Assembly (NCBI RefSeq): GCF_002843385.1
Contig: NZ_MVDE01000009.1
Span: 1 to 64,000, forward strand
Reading direction: 5' to 3'
Origin: Labilibaculum manganireducens
GTDB taxonomy: Bacteria > Bacteroidota > Bacteroidia > Bacteroidales > Marinifilaceae
DNA length: 64,000 nt
In this document: positions 44,847 to 53,916 of the stretch, one piece after another
Layout: the number at the start of each line of letters is the position of its first letter
How positions within the stretch are numbered: the stretch's first letter is position 1
Translations under genes and position numbers: made by a program
The notes under the pieces: model-generated
Told to the model about the DNA's origin: nothing
The model's database searches: none
What the model saw: the letters and a program-made list of their open reading frames with translations, nothing else

Positions 44847-46703
44847 TTACCAGAAATAAGCATATAATGCAACAATAATCACAACAATACCCATTGCACT
44901 AATAAAGAATGTTTTATCTGTCTGGAAAAGTTCAGGATCGAAAGAGTACGCCTTGCCATCCTGTTTCTTGGAATTTGCATTGGTAAACATGATTACGGCC
45001 AAAAAGGCCATCATAAATGTCATCATGAAAATTGAATGAAAACCTAGATGAGCTAAACTAACACCAAACAAATCAGTACCCCAAACAATACCTGCAACTA
45101 AAGTAATAATTGTTAATCCAGTAAATAGTTTACCACCCAAAAGCAACTTCTCACGATTTTTTTCTGAAATTTTTTCAGCTTCTATTTTATGACTATCAGT
45201 AAGAACCAGAATTACTGCCAAAGAAATTAAAGCCATACAAACATATCCCATGCGAATAATAAATGGCAATTCCGGCAATAACATTTTCATAAAAATCCCC
45301 ATTGGTAAAGTAGCAATAGTAGTCCAAAGAGCTGCTCTGTTGGTTGCTCGTTTCCAAAGAATTCCCATTCCAAATACAACAACTACCCCAGGATAAATAA
45401 ATCCGGTGTATTCCTGAATGTACTGAAATGCCTGATCCAATCCTCCCAACAATGGTTTCGCAGAAACGATAGCGATTATTAAGGCAAAAACGGCAGTAAG
45501 ACGCCCCACCAATACCAATTTCTTTTCGGATGCATTTTTATTAATATGCTCTTTATAAATATCAAGAGTGAAAATTGTTGCTGTTGAATTCAGCATCGAA
45601 GCTAAAGACGATACAACTGCCGCGGCAAGTGCTGCAAACCCTAAACCTCGAATCCCTTCAGGAGCAAAATTACGAAGCAACCAAGGATACGCCTGATCCG
45701 GTCTGTCAATAGCACCTGATAATCCATCAATAGCTCCTCTTAAATCAGGATGATTAAACATTACGTAAGCAGTAATACCTGGTACGATAACAATAATCGG
45801 AATTAGAATTTTTAAATATCCTGCAAAAAGAAGTCCTCTTTTTGCTTCTTTCAAATTTTTAGCCGCTAATCCTTTTTGAATAATGTACTGATTAAAACCC
45901 CAGTATCCAATATTGGTAAGCCACATAGCTCCAAAAATAACAGCAAGACCAGGTAAATCTTTGAAGACTGTCGCATCTATATTTTCATCAATAATCATAT
46001 TGAAATGAACATCTCCGGGAACTTCTCTAACTTTACTAAGAACCAGCAAAAAACCATCTATTGCAGAACCATCACCTGCTACTGCATCCAAAGCAAACCA
46101 TGCAGTTATTAATCCTCCTCCAACAAGGAAGACAACCTGCACAACATCAGTCCAGGCAACAGCTTTAAGACCGCCGTAAACAGAATATATACCAGCAAAA
46201 AGAAGTAAAGCCGGCACTCCATATTCCATTGGGAATCCAAGAATTTGATCCATTGCAATAGCTCCTAACCAAGCAACAGAAGTAAGATTTACAAAAACGT
46301 AAACCAATAACCAGAAAAATGAGAAAAAGAAACTGACTCCGCTGCCATATCTTTCCTTGGCAAACTGAGGCATTGTGTAAATTTTCTTATCGATCATTTG
46401 CGGCAATAGAAACTTTGCAACTAAAATAAGAGTAATCGCAGCAATCCACTCATAAGCTGCAATTCCCAAACCAACAACAAAGCCAGAACCAGACATACCA
46501 ATAAATTGTTCAGCAGAAATATTTGCTGCAATTAAAGATGCTCCAATAGCCCACCAGGAAAGTGTACCTCCAGCTAAAAAATAATCTTTAGAACTTTCCT
46601 CTACACCTTTTTTTCCTCGGGAAATCCATAAACCGAGACTTACAATTAATATTGCATAAGCAATAAAAACAGCATAATCAATGGCCGTAAAACCTGCATT
46701 CAT
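44847..46703 (-). CDS. Sodium:solute symporter, probably arabinose uptake
   Basis: A 618-residue SSS-family (SGLT-like) transporter. I prefer the ATG at 46703 (MNAGFTAIDYAVF) because the one at 46733 lies inside a hairpin and adds an unlikely N-terminus. About 14 hydrophobic helices are visible. SSS traits include KDYFLAGGTLSWWAIGASLIAANISAEQFIGMSGSGF near the start (quoted in parts: FLAGG, SLIAANISAEQFIG) and the long VYVFVNLTSVAWLGA helix. It imports a sugar with sodium across the inner membrane. Its place between araA and araD makes L-arabinose the likely cargo, though close SSS relatives carry glucose, galactose or xylose. Confidence 0.92.
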   Translation of the reverse strand: MNAGFTAIDYAVFIAYAILIVSLGLWISRGKKGVEESSKDYFLAGGTLSWWAIGASLIAANISAEQFIGMSGSGFVVGLGIAAYEWIAAITLILVAKFLLPQMIDKKIYTMPQFAKERYGSGVSFFFSFFWLLVYVFVNLTSVAWLGAIAMDQILGFPMEYGVPALLLFAGIYSVYGGLKAVAWTDVVQVVFLVGGGLITAWFALDAVAGDGSAIDGFLLVLSKVREVPGDVHFNMIIDENIDATVFKDLPGLAVIFGAMWLTNIGYWGFNQYIIQKGLAAKNLKEAKRGLLFAGYLKILIPIIVIVPGITAYVMFNHPDLRGAIDGLSGAIDRPDQAYPWLLRNFAPEGIRGLGFAALAAAVVSSLASMLNSTATIFTLDIYKEHINKNASEKKLVLVGRLTAVFALIIAIVSAKPLLGGLDQAFQYIQEYTGFIYPGVVVVFGMGILWKRATNRAALWTTIATLPMGIFMKMLLPELPFIIRMGYVCMALISLAVILVLTDSHKIEAEKISEKNREKLLLGGKLFTGLTIITLVAGIVWGTDLFGVSLAHLGFHSIFMMTFMMAFLAVIMFTNANSKKQDGKAYSFDPELFQTDKTFFISAMGIVVIIVALYAYFW

Positions 46704-46718
46704 AGTGATTAGTTTTAT

Positions 46719-46750
46719 AAATACTCTCAGCAAAAAAGCCGAGAGTATTT
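46719..46750 (-). repeat. Intercistronic hairpin before the symporter gene
   Basis: AAATACTCTC (46719-46728) and GAGAGTATTT (46741-46750) form a perfect 10-bp stem, with an inner GC/GC pair around a six-base A-run. It ends 15 bp before the symporter ATG at 46703, the same geometry as the hairpin before araD. Confidence 0.7.
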
Positions 46751-46785
46751 TGAATTAGTATTGTTTAAATGATATTTGATATACG

Positions 46786-48270
46786 CTACAATCCCTTCGC
46801 TAAATGGTAATATAAATCATTCCATTTTAGCTCTTTTTTAAAATCTGAAATTGTTGTTGTATTTTCAATCGTTACGAATTCAACACCAACCATTTCGGCA
46901 AAGTCTTCAAGACATTCTTTGTTTAATGCCATGCTAAAACTAGTGTGATGAGCACCTCCGGCAAGAATCCATGCAGCAGCACCAATTTCCAGATTTGGTT
47001 GTGGAACCCATAGGGCACGGGCAACAGGAAGTTTTGGCAATGCTTTAGGTGTAATAACTGTCACAGGATTAACAATCATTCGCATACGTCCTCCCATATC
47101 AACAAGAGTTGCATTTATTCCCTCCCCTTCAGGCACATCGAATACAAAACGGGCAGGAGCATCTTTTCCGCCTATGCCAAGTGGATGAACTTCGATACTT
47201 GGAGTTTCTTTAGCAATTGAAGGACAAATCTCAAGCATGTGTGCACTTAATACTGAAGGACAAGCTGGATCAAGATGGTAAGTATAATCTTCCATAAAAG
47301 AACATCCGCCTTTCATACCAGCCGACATTACTTTCATGATTCTTACCAAAGCAGATTGTTTCCAGTCTCCTTCAGCTCCAAAACCGTAACCTTGTTCCAT
47401 TAATCGTTGAGAAGCCAATCCCGGAAGTTGTTTCAACCCATGCAAGTCTTCAAAATTGGTAGTAAAAGCCTTATATCCATTTGCATCCAGGAATTTCTTC
47501 ATTCCCAATTCTATCTTAGCCTGATAACGAATGTTTGAATTTGTTTTATCTGCCAATTTGTATTCGACAGCATAAACATCCATTAAAGAATCAATTTCTT
47601 GCTCTGTTATCGAATCCATACTAACAACAAGATCACCAACCCCGTGATAATTTACTTGCCAGCCCAATATTTTCTGAGCTTCAACTTTATCGCCTTCTGT
47701 TACGGCAACATGACGCATATTATCGCCAAAACGACAAATTTTTAAATTTTTGGATTCATTATATCCAACAGCAGATCTTGTCCAGCTTCCTAAGGTTTTG
47801 CGAACTTTTTCATCTTTCCAATGACCTACAATCACCTTACGGTTTAATCGCAATCGTGTGCAGATAAATCCAAACTCACGGCCGCCATGTGCTGATTGAT
47901 TCAAATTCATGAAATCCATATCAATCTCACTCCATGGAATATCTCTGTTGTACTGAGTATGTAAATGTGCAAATGGTTTGCTCAATATACTTAAACCTTG
48001 TATCCACATTTTAGATGGGGAAAAAGTATGCATCCATGTAATCAATCCAATACAGTTGTTGTCTGTATTTGCCTCAAGACAACAATTATAAATTTCGTCA
48101 GGAGTTGTTAATACCGATTTAAAAACAATTTTTACAGGAATTGCGTCTGATGCATTAAGCCCTTCAGCAATTTCTTCTGAATTATCTTTTACTTGTTTTA
48201 GTGTCTCGGGACCATACAAGTGTTGACTTCCGGTTACAAACCAAATCTCTTTTTCTTTTAGCTCTTTCAT
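46786..48270 (-). CDS. araA: L-arabinose isomerase
   Basis: A 494-residue enzyme that converts L-arabinose to L-ribulose in the cytosol with Mn2+. Conserved catalytic and metal residues are visible: Glu300 in GFGAEGDWK, Glu327 in SFMEDYTYH, His344 in LSAHMLE and His441/442 in GGAHHTSFS. The opening WFVTGSQHLYG and LITWMHTFSPSKMWI are AraA hallmarks, and length matches E. coli AraA (500). It heads the ara operon and its start is 166 bp from the Nudix-regulator stop. A perfect palindrome at 48282-48294 lies just before the start codon. Confidence 0.98.
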   Translation of the reverse strand: MKELKEKEIWFVTGSQHLYGPETLKQVKDNSEEIAEGLNASDAIPVKIVFKSVLTTPDEIYNCCLEANTDNNCIGLITWMHTFSPSKMWIQGLSILSKPFAHLHTQYNRDIPWSEIDMDFMNLNQSAHGGREFGFICTRLRLNRKVIVGHWKDEKVRKTLGSWTRSAVGYNESKNLKICRFGDNMRHVAVTEGDKVEAQKILGWQVNYHGVGDLVVSMDSITEQEIDSLMDVYAVEYKLADKTNSNIRYQAKIELGMKKFLDANGYKAFTTNFEDLHGLKQLPGLASQRLMEQGYGFGAEGDWKQSALVRIMKVMSAGMKGGCSFMEDYTYHLDPACPSVLSAHMLEICPSIAKETPSIEVHPLGIGGKDAPARFVFDVPEGEGINATLVDMGGRMRMIVNPVTVITPKALPKLPVARALWVPQPNLEIGAAAWILAGGAHHTSFSMALNKECLEDFAEMVGVEFVTIENTTTISDFKKELKWNDLYYHLAKGL

Positions 48271-48281
48271 TTTATTCTTAT

Positions 48282-48294
48282 AGTATTTTATACT
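48282..48294 (-). promoter_or_regulatory. Candidate AraR operator before araA
   Basis: AGTATTTTATACT is a 13-bp palindrome (arms AGTAT/ATACT) ending 11 bp before araA. Related sequences occur at 48378-48394 (TACTT...AAGTA with an inner TATACT), before the Nudix regulator (AGTATTTTTGACT, 49146-49158) and as AAGTATACTT at 49333-49342 before the HTCS. The recurrence near arabinose genes suggests a common site; the DNA is AT-rich, so chance is possible. Confidence 0.4.
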
Positions 48295-48404
48295 TTTTTA
48301 TTAAATACAATTAATCTTCACATTAATAACAATAAGATTTACCAGCAGATTCAAATAAGTATTTTATCAGTACTTTCTACTTTTATACTAAGTAAAAAAA
48401 GCAA

Positions 48405-48422
48405 AAAAATGCTTCTTTAGTT
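48405..48422 (-). terminator. Weak terminator after the Nudix regulator
   Basis: AAGCA and TGCTT pair as a 5-bp stem around an A-run, and on the minus strand a TTTTTTT tract follows. The stem is short, so read-through into araA is possible. Confidence 0.4.
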
Positions 48423-48436
48423 TAAATTATCAAGCT

Positions 48437-49117
48437 TTAAAATTTAACGACTCTATCAAATGTTTTTTCAATATCTCCTTTAATCGCCCGATAATAAAAT
48501 GCCCCTTTCTTGGATTCTGTAGTATTTTTAACATTCAATTTTTCCAGTCGCCCTAAGGATAAAACCTTTTTTCTAAAATTTCCCGGATCAAACTCCCTCT
48601 GAAAAATTGCCTGGTATAAATTTCGTAATTGCAGGAGTGTAAACATCTCTGAAAGCAATTCCTCTCCTATTAAATCAAAACTTGCTTTTTTCTGGAGTCT
48701 GTCCAACGCTTCGTGAACCATATTTTCATGATCAAAAATCATAGTAGGAAGCTTACTTATTGGCCACCAATGCGCTCCATTTTCGCGAACCAAATCCGTA
48801 TCGTACTTATCAATTCGAATTAATGCATAGTATGCTAACGAAATAACACGCGTAGCCTCATCTCTTGACGGATCTGAGAACGATTGCACTTGTTCTAAGT
48901 AAATATCACTCAGCCCTGTTGTTTTCTTAAGCACTCTGCGGGCAGCCATATCAGCTGACTCATCTTCCTGAACAAATCCTCCTAACAAAGACCATCTTCC
49001 CATCGCTGGCTCAAATCCTCTTGGATAAAGTAATAATTTCAGTTCCCCTTCATGATAACCGAAGATCACACAATCGACAGCAACATGATATTTTGGGTGT
49101 TTATATTGTGGATTCAT
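48437..49117 (-). CDS. araR: Nudix-family transcriptional regulator, AraR type
   Basis: A 226-residue protein with an N-terminal Nudix fold (about 8-145) and a C-terminal winged helix (about 150-226, FRKKVLSLGRLEKLN). The Nudix box at about 47-69 keeps the leading Gly and first Glu, but the catalytic REUxEE is replaced by RVLKKT, so pyrophosphatase activity should be lost, as in NrtR-type regulators. In Bacteroides thetaiotaomicron the Nudix-type AraR senses L-arabinose and controls arabinose genes; position directly upstream of araA supports the same role here. It diverges from the arabinan HTCS. The symbol is assigned by context and architecture, not by alignment. Confidence 0.85.
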   Translation of the reverse strand: MNPQYKHPKYHVAVDCVIFGYHEGELKLLLYPRGFEPAMGRWSLLGGFVQEDESADMAARRVLKKTTGLSDIYLEQVQSFSDPSRDEATRVISLAYYALIRIDKYDTDLVRENGAHWWPISKLPTMIFDHENMVHEALDRLQKKASFDLIGEELLSEMFTLLQLRNLYQAIFQREFDPGNFRKKVLSLGRLEKLNVKNTTESKKGAFYYRAIKGDIEKTFDRVVKF

Positions 49118-49134
49118 AATATTAATTTTCTCCT

Positions 49135-49142
49135 CAAATATA
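49135..49142 (-). promoter_or_regulatory. Candidate -7 box for the Nudix regulator
   Basis: The minus strand reads TATATTTG, an exact TAnnTTTG match, 17 bp before the start codon. No clear -33 TTG is present. The AGTATTTTTGACT sequence at 49146-49158 lies just upstream, where bound repressor could block polymerase (autoregulation, inference). Confidence 0.4.
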
Positions 49143-49408
49143 TAAAGTATTTTTGACTTTTATTATTTTCTTGTAAAAAAAAATAAATTTCCGACGAAAT
49201 TTACAAAAAAATAATATTAAACTCTTAAGCAATAACAAGCATTAATTTATTTTAAGGTTAATTTATTCCTGTCGGAATCAACAATAAATGATGCAAATTA
49301 CGAATTCTTGGTTTTGCACATTCAAAGAATGTAAGTATACTTGTACAAATACCACATTTTGATAGTTCGATACACTCTTAATTTAAAATTATAAAAATAC
49401 AGTATATC

Positions 49409-52400
49409 ATGCGGCGATGTATTTTTTCCAGTTTCTTTATCCTTCTTTGTTTTTGCAGCAATACACTTATTGGAGAAACTCAAAAATCGCCAATTTCGCA
49501 TATTCGTTTCCATTACTTAAATAACAACAACGGGTTAGCGCAAAACACAGTAGATTGTATCTTGCAAGACAGCCGGGGATTTATGTGGTTTGGAACGTGG
49601 AACGGACTGTGCCGTTACGATGGTTACACTTTTACGACCTATAACAAAACAAAGGATCTTAGCGGTATTCCTGACAACTTTATTCAATCGATGAGTGAAG
49701 ACAGCAAAGGAAATATCTGGATTGGAACAAAAAATGGGTTAACCAGATTCCTTTTTAATGAGAATCGCTTTTCACTGCCTGAGAATATCAAGTCGAATCT
49801 AAACGGACACTCCATACCTCATATATCGATTGATAAACAAAATAAGATCTGGGTAGCGACAGAAGATGACGGAGTTTGGCTTATTGAGGAAGATAAAACA
49901 GACTCATATTCAGCTAAGAAGATTACTGAAATTGTTTTGCCAAACCAACACATCAGTCACATTTTAATTCATGAAGAAAATATTTTAATTGGAACCGAGA
50001 ACGGTTTGGTGATTGTTAACAAGATAAATTTCCAAAACGATACTACATTAAACAAACTAATTAAATCCGTAGCAAACCTTGTTGTAAATTGCATTTTTGT
50101 TGACACAAAAGAAAATGTTTGGATCGGAACCTCTAATGGCTTATATCAATATGAGCCAGACAATAAACAAATCTATTTTTACACGCATCAGCCACAGAAT
50201 TCATCTGGTTTAAACCACATAGCAATTACAGAAATTGTTGAAGACAATTCAGGCACAATCATCGTTGGTACTTTGGCCGGACTAAACTTTTTTGATCCAA
50301 GTTCGCACTCTTTTTATCATTTAGGTGATGATTTCAAAGAAGATCAAAAATTAAACAACCCCTTCATTAATTCATTATTAGCTGATAAACAGGGGAATGT
50401 ATGGATAGGTACCGATAAAGGAGGTGTTAATTTTTACAACATTTATCAAAAGCCTTTTTATTCGATCACTCATACTCCATTAAACCCTAAAAGCATAAGT
50501 CACAATACAATCAACTCAATTTTAAGTGAAAAAAACATTCTTTGGATAGGAACCGCTGGCGGTGGTTTAAACAGAATCGTTAATAATGGAGAAAATGTTG
50601 ACCATTTTAATCTTAGCAATTCACCTCAAGAACAAATTGGCGCGAACTTTATTACTTCAATATATAGAAACAGCAGTAAACAACTTTGGTTAGGTACATG
50701 GGGAGACGGTTTAAAAAGACTAAAATCAGTAATCACCAAAAATATTGATACCTATCGTAATAACTTTGAAGTTTCGAACAGTCTCTGTTCGAATTTCGTT
50801 TCCTCAATAACAGAATTAGATAAAGACCAATTGCTGATTGGAACATTAAAAGGACTCGATTTATTTAATATCAAGCTGAACACATTTACCCATATCGACA
50901 AGAAAATGAAACTGTTAAACCCTCTTGAGGTTGGATGTGTTTTAAGTGATCAGCAAAATAAGGTTTGGATTGGTACCCGTAATGGATTATTCCGCATTCC
51001 AAAAGATGAATTAAATCAACTTGATCAAAAAACAAGCATTAAATATGATGCCTTTTTCAATCAGCAGGATAACTCATTCTCTCTTCCTGGAAATTACATC
51101 ATTTCCTTGTTTGAATCGAAAGACGGTACCGTATGGATTGGTACCTACGGAAGTGGAATCTGTAAATACACTATTGATAATAGCGGTAAGTTTCAATTTA
51201 TAACTTATAATGACCAAAATGGTTTGTGCAATAATGTAGCCTATGCCATAGAAGAAGACAAACAAGGCAATTTATGGATCAGTACGGACAATGGTCTTTC
51301 TAAATTTAATCCGAAAACTGAATCTTTTCAAAATTACTTTGTAAAAGATGGACTTTTAAGTAACCAATTTTATTGGTCAGCATCAGATGTTGATGAAAAT
51401 GGCAAACTTTATTTTGGGGGAATAGCTGGATTGAACTATTTTATGCCGGAAAATGTTGAATCTTACCAAGAAGCATCCAAACCTGTTTTTACTGAATTCT
51501 CAGTATTCAACAGACCCGTTGAAATTGGACAAGAATATCATTCCAATGTAATTTTAAATAAATCCATATCTGAAACAAACTCTATTGAGCTCTCCTACAA
51601 AGACGCAGTTTTCTCGATAGAATTCTCAGCTCTTGATTATTTTTTACCTGAAAAAATAAAATATTCATACCAAATGGAAGGTGTTGATAAGGATTGGGTT
51701 AATGTTCCTTCGAGCAGAAGATTTGCCAATTACACAAATCTTTCGGGAGGAGAATACAAATTCATGGTTAAAGCCTCTAACAGCGATGGTATGTGGTCAG
51801 ACAAGATTGCAGAATTAAAAATAAAAGTTCATCCACCTTTTTGGCAAACAATGTGGTTTAAATTTATACTCCTGATTGCAATCGTTTTAATAATAATCAG
51901 CTACATTCAATACAGAACACGTTTTTTAAAAGAGCAAAAAAAGAAGTTAGAGAATCAGGTACTGGAACGAACTGAAAAAATTGAAGAACAAAAAGACAAA
52001 CTAAGACACCAGGCTGAGTATTTACAACAAACAAATCAGGAATTAGCTGACAGGCAACTGTTAATTGGCGGACAAAAACTTGAACTTGAAATTCAAAATA
52101 AAAAGATTGCCCAACAGCGCGACAAGATGATTGAATTAAACAAGGAAGTGAAACAGGTAAACCAACTTCGATTGCGTTTTTTCACGAATATCTCGCACGA
52201 ATTTAGAACTCCGCTTACCCTAATTATTGATCCTCTGGAACAATTAATGAAAAAATTAAGCGATGATCAAAGCACAATCAGCACTTTAAAAATTATTGAC
52301 CGAAATGCCAAACGACTGCTTCATCTGATCAACCGTCTTATTTATTTCCGGCAAATCGAAAACGAAAAAATGGATCTGCTTGTGAGTAAAGGCAATTTAA

Positions 52401-53761
52401 ATGAATTCTTACATGATATTTTTGAATCATTTGAAAATTTGGCTCAACACATGCAAATGAAGTACCATTTTGAAGCACAGCAAACAAATTCAGAAACATG
52501 GTTTGATGCTGAAAAGCTCGAAAATATTTTTTACAATTTGTTATCCAATGCTTTTAAATACACACCTGAAAATGGTGAAATTACAATGAAAGTTAAATTT
52601 GTAGAGAAAGATGCTGATAATATTTTCCCTGCACCTTATGCTTACATTGAAGTTACTGATAACGGAAAAGGCATTGCAAAAGAACATCTGCCATATATTT
52701 TTGAACGGTTTTACCATGTTGAATCCGAAAGAGAATTAGACAAGAATAACTCTGGTATTGGCTTAGCTTTAACCTCTGAGATTATTAAAATATTACACGG
52801 TAAAATTCAAGTTCAAAGTGAAATCAAAAAAGGAAGCTGTTTTCAAGTCTATTTGCCATATACAACCGATCGTTATAATGAAAAAGATTTAGACCGCAAC
52901 AACACCCAGGCTGAGGTGAAATTAAAAGCCCGTGTTGATACCTTAGTTCATAACATGGTTAACCCAGAATCAAATTTAGGATTTGAAAATACTGGAAAAC
53001 AGGACAAATCAAAACCATTGGTACTGATTGTTGAAGACAATTTTGATTTGCGTACCTTTCTAATGCAAACCTTAAAAGAGGACTATAGAATACTGGGAGC
53101 CGAAAACGGTAACATTGGCTTTGCGATGGCTAAAAAGCATTCTCCCGATTTAGTCATCTCTGATGTGATGATGCCGGTGCTTAGCGGCATTGAACTGTGT
53201 AAATGTATGAAAAAGGAGATTCAGACAAGCCATATTCCTATTATCCTGTTAACAGCAAAGAATATGGTTGAAAACTGGGTTGAAGGACTTGAAACCGGTG
53301 CTGATGATTACATTTCAAAACCTTTCAATCTGCAACTGTTACAGATTAGAATGAAAAATCTGATTGAAAGCAGAATGAAATTAAAACGAATGTTCAATTC
53401 GTCGCAAAACATTTCTGCGGAAAACATTACATCAAACCCTGTTGACGAAGAATTCATTAATAAAGTATATCGAATACTGGAAAAAAACTACACCAATCCC
53501 GACTTCACAATCAATCAGTTTGCCGGCGAAATGTTTGTAAGCAGCAGTTTGTTATACAAAAAATTGAAAGCAATAACAGACTTAAACATTACAAATTTTA
53601 TTAACGCATTCAAATTAAAAAAAGCGATGGAGTTGATACAGGAAAACAAACTCCCAATTTCTGATATTGCATTTGCCGTTGGATTCAATGACCCTAAATA
53701 TTTTAGCAGAGTATTCCGCAAACATTATGGAATGAGCCCCTCCGACTTTACACACAACTAA
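49409..53761 (+). CDS. Hybrid two-component sensor/response regulator (arabinan HTCS)
   Basis: A 1450-residue HTCS. Signal peptide (1-23), Reg_prop propeller repeats (about 30-700, with IWIGTKNGL and VWIGTRNGL blades), Y_Y_Y domain (about 725-810), membrane helix (about 815-835), a coiled-coil linker rich in Lys, Glu and Gln (about 845-915), HisKA with His930 in NISHEFRTP, HATPase (NSGIGLALTSE), receiver with Asp1252 in ISDVMMP, and C-terminal AraC-type HTH (SPSDFTHN end). It lies directly upstream of SusC/SusD and the arabinanases on the same strand and should activate them when it binds arabino-oligosaccharides. It has a longer linker than the HTCS at 35572-39609. It diverges from araR. Confidence 0.96.
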   Translation: MRRCIFSSFFILLCFCSNTLIGETQKSPISHIRFHYLNNNNGLAQNTVDCILQDSRGFMWFGTWNGLCRYDGYTFTTYNKTKDLSGIPDNFIQSMSEDSKGNIWIGTKNGLTRFLFNENRFSLPENIKSNLNGHSIPHISIDKQNKIWVATEDDGVWLIEEDKTDSYSAKKITEIVLPNQHISHILIHEENILIGTENGLVIVNKINFQNDTTLNKLIKSVANLVVNCIFVDTKENVWIGTSNGLYQYEPDNKQIYFYTHQPQNSSGLNHIAITEIVEDNSGTIIVGTLAGLNFFDPSSHSFYHLGDDFKEDQKLNNPFINSLLADKQGNVWIGTDKGGVNFYNIYQKPFYSITHTPLNPKSISHNTINSILSEKNILWIGTAGGGLNRIVNNGENVDHFNLSNSPQEQIGANFITSIYRNSSKQLWLGTWGDGLKRLKSVITKNIDTYRNNFEVSNSLCSNFVSSITELDKDQLLIGTLKGLDLFNIKLNTFTHIDKKMKLLNPLEVGCVLSDQQNKVWIGTRNGLFRIPKDELNQLDQKTSIKYDAFFNQQDNSFSLPGNYIISLFESKDGTVWIGTYGSGICKYTIDNSGKFQFITYNDQNGLCNNVAYAIEEDKQGNLWISTDNGLSKFNPKTESFQNYFVKDGLLSNQFYWSASDVDENGKLYFGGIAGLNYFMPENVESYQEASKPVFTEFSVFNRPVEIGQEYHSNVILNKSISETNSIELSYKDAVFSIEFSALDYFLPEKIKYSYQMEGVDKDWVNVPSSRRFANYTNLSGGEYKFMVKASNSDGMWSDKIAELKIKVHPPFWQTMWFKFILLIAIVLIIISYIQYRTRFLKEQKKKLENQVLERTEKIEEQKDKLRHQAEYLQQTNQELADRQLLIGGQKLELEIQNKKIAQQRDKMIELNKEVKQVNQLRLRFFTNISHEFRTPLTLIIDPLEQLMKKLSDDQSTISTLKIIDRNAKRLLHLINRLIYFRQIENEKMDLLVSKGNLNEFLHDIFESFENLAQHMQMKYHFEAQQTNSETWFDAEKLENIFYNLLSNAFKYTPENGEITMKVKFVEKDADNIFPAPYAYIEVTDNGKGIAKEHLPYIFERFYHVESERELDKNNSGIGLALTSEIIKILHGKIQVQSEIKKGSCFQVYLPYTTDRYNEKDLDRNNTQAEVKLKARVDTLVHNMVNPESNLGFENTGKQDKSKPLVLIVEDNFDLRTFLMQTLKEDYRILGAENGNIGFAMAKKHSPDLVISDVMMPVLSGIELCKCMKKEIQTSHIPIILLTAKNMVENWVEGLETGADDYISKPFNLQLLQIRMKNLIESRMKLKRMFNSSQNISAENITSNPVDEEFINKVYRILEKNYTNPDFTINQFAGEMFVSSSLLYKKLKAITDLNITNFINAFKLKKAMELIQENKLPISDIAFAVGFNDPKYFSRVFRKHYGMSPSDFTHN

Positions 53762-53916
53762 CTCAAAAACAATAAGTAACACACATTCTCCAATAAGCAC
53801 ACTTCTTCATTTTCCGAAATCATCCACCCCAATTGTGTAATTGTCCACCTCTTTGAAGAGCTATCGACTTACATTGCAAACGTTATAAACGATAAGTAAC
53901 ATTTAATTTCTATTCT

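Noticed and set aside
53762-53916. Promoter box before the arabinan SusC gene
   Set aside because: TACATTGC resembles TAnnTTTG only partly and no -33 element is correctly spaced, so I do not call it.
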